Of a stretch of DNA of 33,730 nucleotides, positions 22,184 to 28,518 are shown in pieces. The stretch is from contig JAPKMT010000035.1 in NCBI GenBank assembly GCA_026645735.1, forward strand, positions 1-33,730. The letters run 5' to 3'. The DNA comes from Flexilinea sp. GTDB taxonomy: Bacteria; Chloroflexota; Anaerolineae; Anaerolineales; Anaerolineaceae. The translations under genes and the position numbers were made by a program. Numbering within the stretch: position 1 is the stretch's first letter; every line of letters starts with the position of its first letter. Below the pieces are notes generated by a model. That model had not been told where the DNA came from and made no database searches. It was given only the letters and a program-made list of their open reading frames with translations.

Positions 22184-23863
22184 CTATTCGACTGTAATCA
22201 CGGCCGGTTCACTGGATGCATTGAGCTCAGGACTAAACACAGTCCAGGAATAGGCACCCGAAGGCAAAGCATCCGTCGGGATGAAAAAGGCTTCATTCTC
22301 AGTGCAAGTCAGCCCGGATTGGCCGCAGGAGACCGGACCAATCTGTGCTGTATTGCCATCTGAACCGGTGACCTGAATGACAAATGTCAATGTATCGCCC
22401 GTAGACTGCGGAATTTTCCAACGGAAAAGCGGTCTTGGCTGAACGGTCGAATTATTTTTAGGATAGATAATTTCAATCGTCTGTGAAACATCGGATACGG
22501 TGAAATTTAAAGAAGCCGACGCAGCCTGTGTTCCATAGGTGGAATTTGGAGTCACCTCAATTCGATACTGTCCGGCAGGGATCGATGAAAACTCCAGGGT
22601 ACATTGAGTGCCATCACACCATAAGGTTCCCCGATCCATCATCGTATCCAGCAAAATCTGATTGTTACTATCAAAGATGACAACAGAAAAATTTTCAACG
22701 GATGATCCGGAATCAGTCCATACAATCTCAGAGCCGCTTGACCCGATCACTCCGCCATCAACAGGACGGATAAAGGAAATCGCCTGAGGAGCATCTACCA
22801 GCGTAAATGTTGTACTGGCGGAACCCCAGGTGACACCCGTGTTTGTCCCGCCGGTTACCTGCCAGGAATAATTCCCGGCTGCCGGCAGCGAAAATCCGGC
22901 AGAAAACGTGCAGGTTTCATAATTGCAGATCGAGCTGTCGCTCGTATTGTTGTAGAGCACTTTTCCACTGGCATCATACAGCGTGATCCAATAGAAATTC
23001 GCGCCGGTCAGCGTCCGCCATTGGAAAACCGGAATCAGGTCAGCAATTGAGCCGGTAGGACTGACCGGAGTCGGCACGGTATTGGTCTGAAAAGCAGATA
23101 CGGTCGGAGAAACAGGGCTTGTGTATGAAGAGGTCCCTTCGGAACCGGTACTGTAACCGCAGGTTGTACAATAGACATAAAATCCAAGTTCATTCGACCA
23201 GTTACTGGCGGAGTTATCGCTGTATCCGCGAACACGCCAGACATAATTTCCGCCAGGCAGAAATGTATCGGTGGTGATTGAACATTGATATGCTTCGCAG
23301 GAAATCTCATCCACGCTCCAATAGCGATCCATCACAACGCGTGAAGAATAGACATCCAGCACCCGGATGCGGTATTCTTTGACATTATCCTGAACATCGG
23401 TGAAAGTGAACGTGGTGAAGCGGTTATCGTATACGGTACCGGATGGAGAATAGGCGTCCGGCGTTGAAATGTTGGAATTTAAAGTGAAATCAATCGTGTC
23501 CGAATTGACCGTACCTTCCGTATTGACTGCGGCGACATACCAATGATATTCCCCTTCAAATGGCAGCGTGGTTGAAACCGCACAGCGCCCTCCGCCGCAG
23601 CTTGCATCCGAAGCGGAAAGCGGCAAATTTCCGGAATCACCGTTGTCCGAATTCCAATAAACGGTGTAATTGTCGGCATTGGCAGCAGGATTCCAATAGA
23701 ACGTAATCGTCCGCGAAAAATTGTCATATCCTCTCGGGCTGACCGGATTGGGTTTGTCCGGTACGGCCATGAACGCCGGTTCGGCAGCGGCTGCAAAGAA
23801 ATTACCTGTCACACTGATGACAATGATCGATACAATGATCGCGATTTTAAGTTGATTTTTCAT
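22184..23863 (-). CDS. Secreted multidomain protein with C-x4-C beta-sandwich repeats (paralogue)
   Basis: About 559 residues. The signal peptide is KNQLKIAIIVSIIVISVTG with likely cleavage after FFAAAAEP. Five domains then share the order and motifs of the larger paralogue at 19485: CGGGRC, CEAYQC, CNYETC, CDGTQC and the final CGQSGLTC, each followed by a G-x-Y-x-W or G-Q-Y-R-I strand. Phrases such as RVRGYSDNSASNWSN and SWQVTGGTNTGVTWGSAS have direct counterparts there. It lacks the Pro-rich tandem region. ATG at 23863 has AGGAAGG about 6 nt upstream; the frame continuing to 23944 is not supported. It ends in its own terminator, so it is probably monocistronic. It lies downstream of the small LuxR-type gene, with repeat copy G between. 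The function is unknown; it is probably an extracellular structural or binding protein. Confidence 0.85.
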   Translation of the reverse strand: MKNQLKIAIIVSIIVISVTGNFFAAAAEPAFMAVPDKPNPVSPRGYDNFSRTITFYWNPAANADNYTVYWNSDNGDSGNLPLSASDASCGGGRCAVSTTLPFEGEYHWYVAAVNTEGTVNSDTIDFTLNSNISTPDAYSPSGTVYDNRFTTFTFTDVQDNVKEYRIRVLDVYSSRVVMDRYWSVDEISCEAYQCSITTDTFLPGGNYVWRVRGYSDNSASNWSNELGFYVYCTTCGYSTGSEGTSSYTSPVSPTVSAFQTNTVPTPVSPTGSIADLIPVFQWRTLTGANFYWITLYDASGKVLYNNTSDSSICNYETCTFSAGFSLPAAGNYSWQVTGGTNTGVTWGSASTTFTLVDAPQAISFIRPVDGGVIGSSGSEIVWTDSGSSVENFSVVIFDSNNQILLDTMMDRGTLWCDGTQCTLEFSSIPAGQYRIEVTPNSTYGTQAASASLNFTVSDVSQTIEIIYPKNNSTVQPRPLFRWKIPQSTGDTLTFVIQVTGSDGNTAQIGPVSCGQSGLTCTENEAFFIPTDALPSGAYSWTVFSPELNASSEPAVITVE

Positions 23864-23966
23864 ATGCACCTTCCTGTTGGTAAAACGAGATTCAGGAGAA
23901 TTTTGTTTCACCCCTCCCCAAAATTTCATTGATGATTGACTCATCTCTCCATTATAGCCCCTGCCG

Positions 23967-24070
23967 GTGAATCGAAATATGGAATGGCTTTTCGAATCGA
24001 TCGAGAAAATTTGGTGTTCTTATGGTTTTGCACTTCGCGCAAAAAACACCGCAACAACAATTTTGCTCCT
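23967..24070. repeat. Palindromic repeat element, copy G (hybrid arms)
   Basis: The left end GTGAATCGAAATATGG is typical. The left arm is type 2 (GTTCTTATGGTTTTGCAC), but the right arm is type 1-like (GCGCAAAAAACACCGC, AACAACAA), so only the inner part pairs. The right end runs into the last codons of the LuxR-type gene and is not clear. Confidence 0.7.
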
Positions 24071-24071
24071 T

Positions 24072-24455
24072 TCATTCAAAAGAGGTCTCCCGGCTATAGA
24101 GAGCAATTAATTCATTACGTGTGTCCACTCGCAATTTTTTCTTGGCTTCCTTGATGTGATAATTGACGGTATCCGTACTGATCCGCATGGCGACCGCAAT
24201 CTGACTGGCGGATTCGCCGCATGCCAGGCGCCCTACGATTTTTATCTGCTGAGGAGTCAATAAATCGAACAGCGTCTTCCGGCTCTGACCATAGATGACA
24301 ACCCATGCATCGATTTGCAGCACCTTCGGCGTCTCATAGCGAAATGGAAATTGCCATTGATGATCCTTCATTTTTTTCAGGATTTCGTCCTTTGAGGCAT
24401 CTGTTTTGCTGAAAAGCACGTTCGTTCCGTCGCATATGTAGATCAATTGTGTCAT
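24072..24455 (-). CDS. Small LuxR-type (GerE) HTH transcriptional regulator
   Basis: 127 residues. The C-terminal half (about 62-122) is a LuxR/GerE helix-turn-helix: LLTPQQIKIVGRLACGESAS, then MRISTDTVNYHIKEAKKKL, then ARG/Leu-rich VDTRNELIAL. The N-terminal 60 residues are not a recognisable receiver or PAS domain; they may be a small sensor or dimerisation piece. The start has AGGAT 5 nt upstream. The promoter is close to consensus and is covered by an inverted repeat (24483-24511), suggesting control at its own promoter. Neighbouring genes on the same strand are the secreted-protein genes, possible targets, but this is inference from position. Confidence 0.85.
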   Translation of the reverse strand: MTQLIYICDGTNVLFSKTDASKDEILKKMKDHQWQFPFRYETPKVLQIDAWVVIYGQSRKTLFDLLTPQQIKIVGRLACGESASQIAVAMRISTDTVNYHIKEAKKKLRVDTRNELIALYSRETSFE

Positions 24456-24482
24456 TTTTATCCTGTATTATTTAGAATTTTT

Positions 24483-24511
24483 GTTCTATAATTTTTATTA
24501 AAATATAGAAC
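24483..24511. promoter_or_regulatory. Inverted repeat, candidate operator of the LuxR-type gene
   Basis: GTTCTATA (24483-24490) and TATAGAAC (24504-24511) are perfect 8-bp inverted arms, 13 nt apart. They span the -10 hexamer and the expected start of transcription. A dimeric regulator bound here would block RNA polymerase. Confidence 0.5.
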
Positions 24512-24530
24512 ACTTTTACTTGCCTGTCAA
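24502..24530 (-). promoter_or_regulatory. Promoter of the LuxR-type gene
   Basis: On the minus strand TTGACA (24530-24525), a 17-nt spacer, then TATATT (24507-24502). Five or six matches in each hexamer and ideal spacing. The leader would be about 40 nt. Confidence 0.65.
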
Positions 24531-24634
24531 TGTGCTTTTTGGCATTTTTCAGAAACAAAATTTCTAAATAATAACCAAAATAGTGCTTTTCTATCTGCCC
24601 CATTACGAATATTTTTGTCTAATAATCTGGAATA

Positions 24635-24666
24635 AAACAAAAAACAGACTCTTTTCAGTCTGTTTT
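24635..24666 (-). terminator. Rho-independent terminator of tRNA-Pro
   Basis: AAAACAGACT (24641-24650) pairs with AGTCTGTTTT (24657-24666) around a 6-nt loop. Read on the minus strand it is followed by TTTGTTTT. It lies 27 nt after the tRNA 3' end. Confidence 0.75.
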
Positions 24667-24692
24667 CATTTCCCCGGCTAAAGGATTTTTTG

Positions 24693-24767
24693 TCGGGGCA
24701 CTGAGATTTGAACTCAGGACCTCTTGCACCCCATGCAAGCGCGCTAGCCGGGCTGCGCTATGCCCCG
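24693..24767 (-). tRNA. tRNA-Pro (anticodon GGG)
   Basis: A full cloverleaf can be drawn on the minus strand: acceptor CGGGGCA/TGCCCCG, D arm GCGC/GCGC, anticodon stem CTTGC/GCAAG with loop ATGGGGT (anticodon GGG), T arm CTGAG-TTCAAAT-CTCAG, and discriminator A. The 3' CCA is not encoded (ACA follows), so it must be added. It has its own promoter upstream and terminator downstream. Confidence 0.93.
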
Positions 24768-24780
24768 TACAACGTAACTT

Positions 24781-24808
24781 ATTATACACGCTTTTTTTGT
24801 TTCGACAA
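24781..24808 (-). promoter_or_regulatory. Promoter of tRNA-Pro
   Basis: On the minus strand TTGTCG (24808-24803), a 16-nt spacer, then a perfect TATAAT (24786-24781), 13 nt before the tRNA 5' end. Confidence 0.6.
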
Positions 24809-24824
24809 GGAAAATGCCTGGACG

Positions 24825-24870
24825 CCAGAAATTCGAAACAGGGATACTGTTATGTTCTTTTTTGCGCTTC
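24825..24870. repeat. Palindromic repeat element, copy H (left half only)
   Basis: CCAGAAATTCGAAACAGGG, then TGTTATGTTCTTTTTTGCGCTT without any right arm. The element is broken at the loop, so it is a truncated copy. Confidence 0.55.
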
Positions 24871-24910
24871 ACATATAAGATTTATTTGATAAATGATTCA
24901 TGGATGGTTC

Positions 24911-25030
24911 TGTCATTGCGATCATAGAGAAGCAATCTTTTTTCGTATAGCACACTTTGCATATTGTTTAGGAGATTGCCACGCCCTTGCAGGGCTCGTC
25001 CCTACAGGACTCACAAGGTTCGCAATGACA
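24911..25030. repeat. Dispersed repeat with TGTCATTGC ends, copy 1
   Basis: It starts TGTCATTGCGATCATAGAG and ends TTCGCAATGACA, so its ends are inverted repeats of each other. The inside carries AAGCAATCT and GGAGATTGCCACGCCCTTGC. Repeats of this kind (tgtcattgcga...tcgcaatgaca) are widespread in intergenic DNA of many bacteria. It is non-coding. Confidence 0.75.
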
Positions 25031-25061
25031 AATAGAGCACCTGTGTGCATTACATGGCACC

Positions 25062-25161
25062 TGTCATTGCGATCATAGAGAAGCAAACTCTTTTCGAACA
25101 GCGTCCTTTACACAATACAGCGTGGAGATTGCCACACCCTTGCAGGGTAATAACAATGACA
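25062..25161. repeat. Dispersed repeat with TGTCATTGC ends, copy 2
   Basis: It begins TGTCATTGCGATCATAGAG, contains GGAGATTGCCACACCCTTGC and ends AACAATGACA. It is a shorter direct copy of the repeat 31 nt upstream. Both lie in the 434-nt gap between tRNA-Pro and the antitoxin gene, which has no other feature apart from copy H and the tRNA promoter. Confidence 0.72.
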
Positions 25162-25201
25162 GGTTTCATCCATCCTAACCGTCAACTAAAAATTGGCAAT
25201 A

Positions 25202-26197
25202 CTATATTTGGAGCTCCTGGGCATATTGGTAGGAAATAATTTCACCATCTTTCGTATTTCGATACCCTTTTTCCTGATGGGAGAAATCCTGGATTTGTCT
25301 GGCACTGTATTTTAGGAACTTATTCTTGACAAATGCGAGAGCCGCCAGTTCTGAAGTGGAGAAAACTGTCCAATCAGGCTCGCTACTGGTGTAGACTTCG
25401 CCAACAAAATCGCCAAAAGCTTGTTCCTCGCTTGATATTTGTTTGTCCCATTCTAAAATGGCAGTCAGCCAGGTATTAAATTGATCAGGGACTGGGCCAT
25501 AATAGGCGTGGGCGTAACGAGCTCCGGAAATTGAAACACCATTCTCTTTAAAGTGTTTAAAATCCGCATAGAACAGCAGTTTATTGAGCTTTGTTTTCAA
25601 AACCTGATCTTTATAACAGAAAAATTTGATCGCCTGGAACAGTTTATTGGCATTAAAGCGAATGAATCCGCTCAATAAGCTCGGAGAATAACTGCCGAAT
25701 TGCTCAATCGCTTCTTCAAGCAAATCCCCGCAATCTCGTTCTTTTTCCTGGAGACGTTGAATGATCCGATTCCTGCTATATTCGGAAAGCAATTCTGGTT
25801 TTTTTTCCAGAAATTGTAATAAATTAGCCGGTTGCATACTCAATCGGATAACCTGATCATGGGCTTCAGATTGCAATGCTCCATTTTCATACCGATTTAA
25901 AGAAGCGATTCCAATTCCAAGAATTTCACTCAATTCTTTTTGAGTGAGTCCTAACTCCTTGCGATATTTTTTGATCTCTTCTGGCTGCACCATTCCTTTT
26001 CTATTTCGATATTCACGATAGGCTGCATCCAATGGATCATAATCGGGGCGAGGGATTTCAAAATCCTCGCCACATTCTTCACAATGATAATACTCCATAT
26101 GAAGAGGGATCATTTCACCCCGGATGTCGATCTCTTCAACTTTGTTCACAAATTTTTGTTCAGTTTCTTTTTCGCAATTTGGACAAAACGTATTCAT
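25202..26197 (-). CDS. Antitoxin: MqsA-type zinc finger, XRE HTH and Panacea (SocA-like) domain
   Basis: About 331 residues. The N-terminal zinc finger has CPNC near residue 5 and CEEC near residue 40, as in MqsA. An XRE-type HTH (about 75-125; LGLTQKELSEILGI, SLNRYENG) follows. The C-terminal Panacea domain (DUF4065; about 180-325) has KLNKLLFYADF and YAHAYYGPVP. Panacea is a versatile toxin-neutralising domain; MqsA-type HTH proteins repress their own operon. The gene lies 42 nt after the MqsR-like toxin gene on the same strand, in mqsRA order. ATG at 26197 has GAGG about 8 nt upstream and puts MNTFCPNC at the N-terminus; ATG at 26224 has no ribosome-binding site. Carrying both neutralising modules in one protein is notable. 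Confidence 0.88.
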   Translation of the reverse strand: MNTFCPNCEKETEQKFVNKVEEIDIRGEMIPLHMEYYHCEECGEDFEIPRPDYDPLDAAYREYRNRKGMVQPEEIKKYRKELGLTQKELSEILGIGIASLNRYENGALQSEAHDQVIRLSMQPANLLQFLEKKPELLSEYSRNRIIQRLQEKERDCGDLLEEAIEQFGSYSPSLLSGFIRFNANKLFQAIKFFCYKDQVLKTKLNKLLFYADFKHFKENGVSISGARYAHAYYGPVPDQFNTWLTAILEWDKQISSEEQAFGDFVGEVYTSSEPDWTVFSTSELAALAFVKNKFLKYSARQIQDFSHQEKGYRNTKDGEIISYQYAQELQI

Positions 26198-26239
26198 TGC
26201 TTTTGCCTCATCTTCTTTAATCATCGCTAATACTTTTTT

Positions 26240-26611
26240 TTATCTACGAAACGGGTAGTTCAAAGGGTTTTCTGAAAGATGGAATGAATAACAAACGGCC
26301 CGTTCATTCCCGTTGTTGTAAGTAACAATCTTAAGTTTGATGTAAATCTCAATTGAATCAATGTTTTTGCCAAAAATCCAATAATAACCGGGATGATACG
26401 CATCGGGATTGGGACCAGATGAATAATCCTCCATAGCAACCGAAAGAATTATTTCGTCGCGTATTCTGGCAGTAATTCCCAAATCTCTTAGTGCTTGAAC
26501 GTTCTTATAATGTCCTTTGACAAAATAGTAACCTTGACCCATCAGTTCCTTAAAGTCTTTCAGAAAAATAAGGATTTGACGACGTAGTTCTTCTTCTGAA
26601 AAACTTTCCAT
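26240..26611 (-). CDS. MqsR-like toxin of a type II toxin-antitoxin module
   Basis: 123 residues, soluble. ALRDLGITARIRDEIILSV, the SGPNPD...HPGYYWIFGK region, IEIYIKLKIV and CYSFHLSENPLNYPFR fit a compact RelE/MqsR-like ribonuclease fold. The general pattern (helix, 'evIl.L...dY..GP.pD', W-x-FGK, E-x-YIKLK, SFH) is one I know from toxins annotated as MqsR family. Such toxins cleave mRNA. The start ATG has GAGG 5-6 nt upstream. Its downstream neighbour is the zinc-finger/XRE/Panacea antitoxin, and a palindrome sits just upstream of its promoter, as expected for an autoregulated module. Catalytic residues were not assigned. Confidence 0.75.
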   Translation of the reverse strand: MESFSEEELRRQILIFLKDFKELMGQGYYFVKGHYKNVQALRDLGITARIRDEIILSVAMEDYSSGPNPDAYHPGYYWIFGKNIDSIEIYIKLKIVTYNNGNERAVCYSFHLSENPLNYPFRR

Positions 26612-26649
26612 GTACGCCTCAATGATTGATCTTTTACAGGTCTGATGTT

Positions 26650-26678
26650 AGTATATCAAATAATAAATATAATGTAAA
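26650..26678 (-). promoter_or_regulatory. Promoter of the toxin-antitoxin module
   Basis: On the minus strand TTTACA (26678-26673), a 17-nt spacer, then TATACT (26655-26650), giving a leader of about 30 nt before the toxin ATG. Confidence 0.6.
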
Positions 26679-26680
26679 TA

Positions 26681-26696
26681 TTTATCAATTGATAAA
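26681..26696. promoter_or_regulatory. 16-bp perfect palindrome, candidate operator of the toxin-antitoxin module
   Basis: TTTATCAATTGATAAA is a perfect palindrome ending 2 nt upstream of the -35 hexamer. A dimeric XRE-type repressor such as the antitoxin could bind it. The remaining DNA to 26849 shows nothing else I recognise. Confidence 0.5.
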
Positions 26697-26849
26697 AGGA
26701 ATGAATTAATAATTCGTGAATTGAAAAAGTTAATGCAAAGAAATTGAAGGAAATAAAGTCCGAATAGAGTCTGTATTTAATTTGTGAACTCATTATTAAT
26801 ACAGGGAAAGAATGATATGACTTTGCGCTGCTTTTGCGCAGGATCCAGC

Positions 26850-26895
26850 CTCCTGCTGATAGGATCCCGATGACGTAGGATCCTATCAGCAGGAG
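26850..26895 (-). terminator. 18-bp perfect hairpin after pepV
   Basis: CTCCTGCTGATAGGATCC (26850-26867) pairs perfectly with GGATCCTATCAGCAGGAG (26878-26895), loop 10 nt. It lies 10 nt after the pepV stop. No T tract follows on the minus strand, so it may act as an mRNA 3' end stabiliser or a rho-aided terminator rather than a classic terminator. Confidence 0.5.
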
Positions 26896-26905
26896 CAAAA
26901 GAATA

Positions 26906-28297
26906 CTATTTTGCCAGCTCGTACATCGCCATGGCACAGATCACACAATGATCGATAAAGGCGTCAATGGTGACATGTTCATCCACATTATGGACATTGG
27001 AAGCTTCAGCACCCGGAAATTCCGGGCCAAAGGCTACGAATTGCTTTCCCAGCGCTTTGGCATAGGTGCCGCCGCCAATGGTGAATGCTTCGGTTTTTTG
27101 ATCCCCGGTGACATCACGATAAACCTGCAAAAGTTTTTTGACCACATCGCTGTCCTTTGGAACATAATGCGGTTCAGAGCATTCAACCAGCTGATATTGC
27201 AAACCAAAGCGCGCTACCATCGGTTCATATTTGCTCTTCAGTTCACTTAAAGAGCTGGTTACCGGGTAACGGATATCGATGCCAAGCCAACTTGTGCCAG
27301 CCGTCAATTCGATATAGCCCAAATTCAGACTTAACCCGCCGGAAATCTCATCACGATATGCTAATCCCAGGGTTGTACCATCCGGTTCTCTTCGGATCTG
27401 ATCGCGCACAAAGAACAACATACTGCCAGCCTTTTCACCCAGGAAACGGCACAAAATGATGGATGTCGAAACGATGGCATTGACACCTTTCTCCGGTGTA
27501 CTGCCATGCGCTGCCAGTCCTTTGACCACCAGGATGACGTCTCCATTCGCATCGCTTGAAACTTCAGCGCTGTACCCCAGCGTATCAGCGGCTTGAATGG
27601 AATCTTTCAGCGCCTGCGCAGCTACTTTTTTGCCATCCAGTTTGGTGATACATTCGGAACATACGGCATTGAATGCGACACCGCCTTTGATTTCCAAAAT
27701 GGGAGTCTCTTCGATCGGGAAAATCAATTTTGTCCAGAAATTACCTTTTTCACCATAGATGAGCGGATAGTCGCCATCGGGAGTGAATCCCATGGAGGGA
27801 ACCGGTCGATGCGCAGCGTAGTATTTCATACAGGATGAGCCCTGTTCTTCATTGGTCCCGATGATGAGACGAATATTCCGTTTGATCGGCAGACCAAGAT
27901 CACGGATAATCCGCATTCCATACAAAGCAGCGGTCACGGCGCCCTTGTTATCCACTACACCGCGGCCATACATGCGGTCGTTCTTGATGACCAGTTCAAA
28001 AGGATCAGTGGACCACCCCTTGCCTGCCGGAACAATATCCAGATGTGCCAGCACACCGATCGATTCATCAAAGTCGCCGTATTCAATAGATCCGGCATAA
28101 TTATCAACATTGTCTACTTTAAAACCATATTTTTCGCCCTGTTTCAGCGCAAGTTCCAAAACTCGGGCTGGCTCCGATCCGAATGGCAGACCGGGTGCCT
28201 CCTCACCACGCACACTGTTCACAGAAATAATTTCTGCTAAATCCTGAAACATTTCTTTTTGATAAGCCAAAAATTTCTCTCGAATTTGTTCTTTCAT
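26906..28297 (-). CDS. pepV: M20 family dipeptidase PepV
   Basis: 463 residues, the normal size for PepV/Sapep dipeptidases. The two-zinc site is visible: GVLAHLDIVPAG (His, with the Asp two residues later), GRGVVDNKGAV (bridging Asp), GTNEEQGSS (Glu-Glu), FTPDGDYP (Asp) and the late SNVHNVDEHV (His). A lid domain follows the first half (AAHGSTPEKGVNA). The enzyme hydrolyses dipeptides in the cytoplasm, feeding amino acids from peptide uptake. ATG at 28297 lies 9 nt after GAGGGG; the ATG at 28306 abuts that site, so the shorter form is chosen. A TATAAT lies at 28332-28327. Confidence 0.92.
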   Translation of the reverse strand: MKEQIREKFLAYQKEMFQDLAEIISVNSVRGEEAPGLPFGSEPARVLELALKQGEKYGFKVDNVDNYAGSIEYGDFDESIGVLAHLDIVPAGKGWSTDPFELVIKNDRMYGRGVVDNKGAVTAALYGMRIIRDLGLPIKRNIRLIIGTNEEQGSSCMKYYAAHRPVPSMGFTPDGDYPLIYGEKGNFWTKLIFPIEETPILEIKGGVAFNAVCSECITKLDGKKVAAQALKDSIQAADTLGYSAEVSSDANGDVILVVKGLAAHGSTPEKGVNAIVSTSIILCRFLGEKAGSMLFFVRDQIRREPDGTTLGLAYRDEISGGLSLNLGYIELTAGTSWLGIDIRYPVTSSLSELKSKYEPMVARFGLQYQLVECSEPHYVPKDSDVVKKLLQVYRDVTGDQKTEAFTIGGGTYAKALGKQFVAFGPEFPGAEASNVHNVDEHVTIDAFIDHCVICAMAMYELAK

Positions 28298-28326
28298 GAT
28301 CTTCATCCCCTCAATTTGATAATAGT

Positions 28327-28332
28327 ATTATA
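28327..28332 (-). promoter_or_regulatory. Candidate -10 element of pepV
   Basis: A perfect TATAAT on the minus strand about 30 nt before the ATG at 28297. No -35 hexamer is recognisable 16-18 nt upstream. Confidence 0.35.
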
Positions 28333-28362
28333 TTCCATCAAATCATTCCGGCTATTTGTTTT

Positions 28363-28486
28363 CAGCAATTCGAATTATGAGAGGTATTATTTATTGTTGT
28401 GTTGTTTTTGCGAGGAGCGCAAAAACAACACAACAACCGGTTTTTCCTGATTGACCCGAATAGCAAATCGATTTTTCGAATTACTG
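28363..28486. repeat. Palindromic repeat element, copy I
   Basis: Ends CAGCAATTCGAATTATGAG and TTTTTCGAATTACTG. The hairpin at 28394-28436 has 19-bp perfect arms of type 1 (TTGTTGTGTTGTTTTTGCG) and a 5-nt AGGAG loop instead of CTTCG. It lies between divergent genes. Confidence 0.85.
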
Positions 28487-28503
28487 AAGAAAGATCTCCT
28501 CAG

Positions 28504-28512
28504 TGGTAAAAT
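28504..28512 (+). promoter_or_regulatory. Possible extended -10 of the glycosyltransferase gene, suggesting a leaderless mRNA
   Basis: TGGTAAAAT fits an extended -10 (TG-n-TAnnnT). The ATG at 28519 is only 6 nt further, about where transcription would start, and no ribosome-binding site precedes it. There is no convincing -35. Confidence 0.3.
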
Positions 28513-28518
28513 CTTTTC

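Noticed and set aside
24893-25239. Short plus-strand frames over the TGTCATTGC repeats
   Set aside because: They consist of the dispersed repeat itself and have no coding character.
26656-26937. Short minus-strand frame downstream of pepV
   Set aside because: It covers the 18-bp hairpin and the toxin-antitoxin promoter region, with no ribosome-binding site or recognisable motif.
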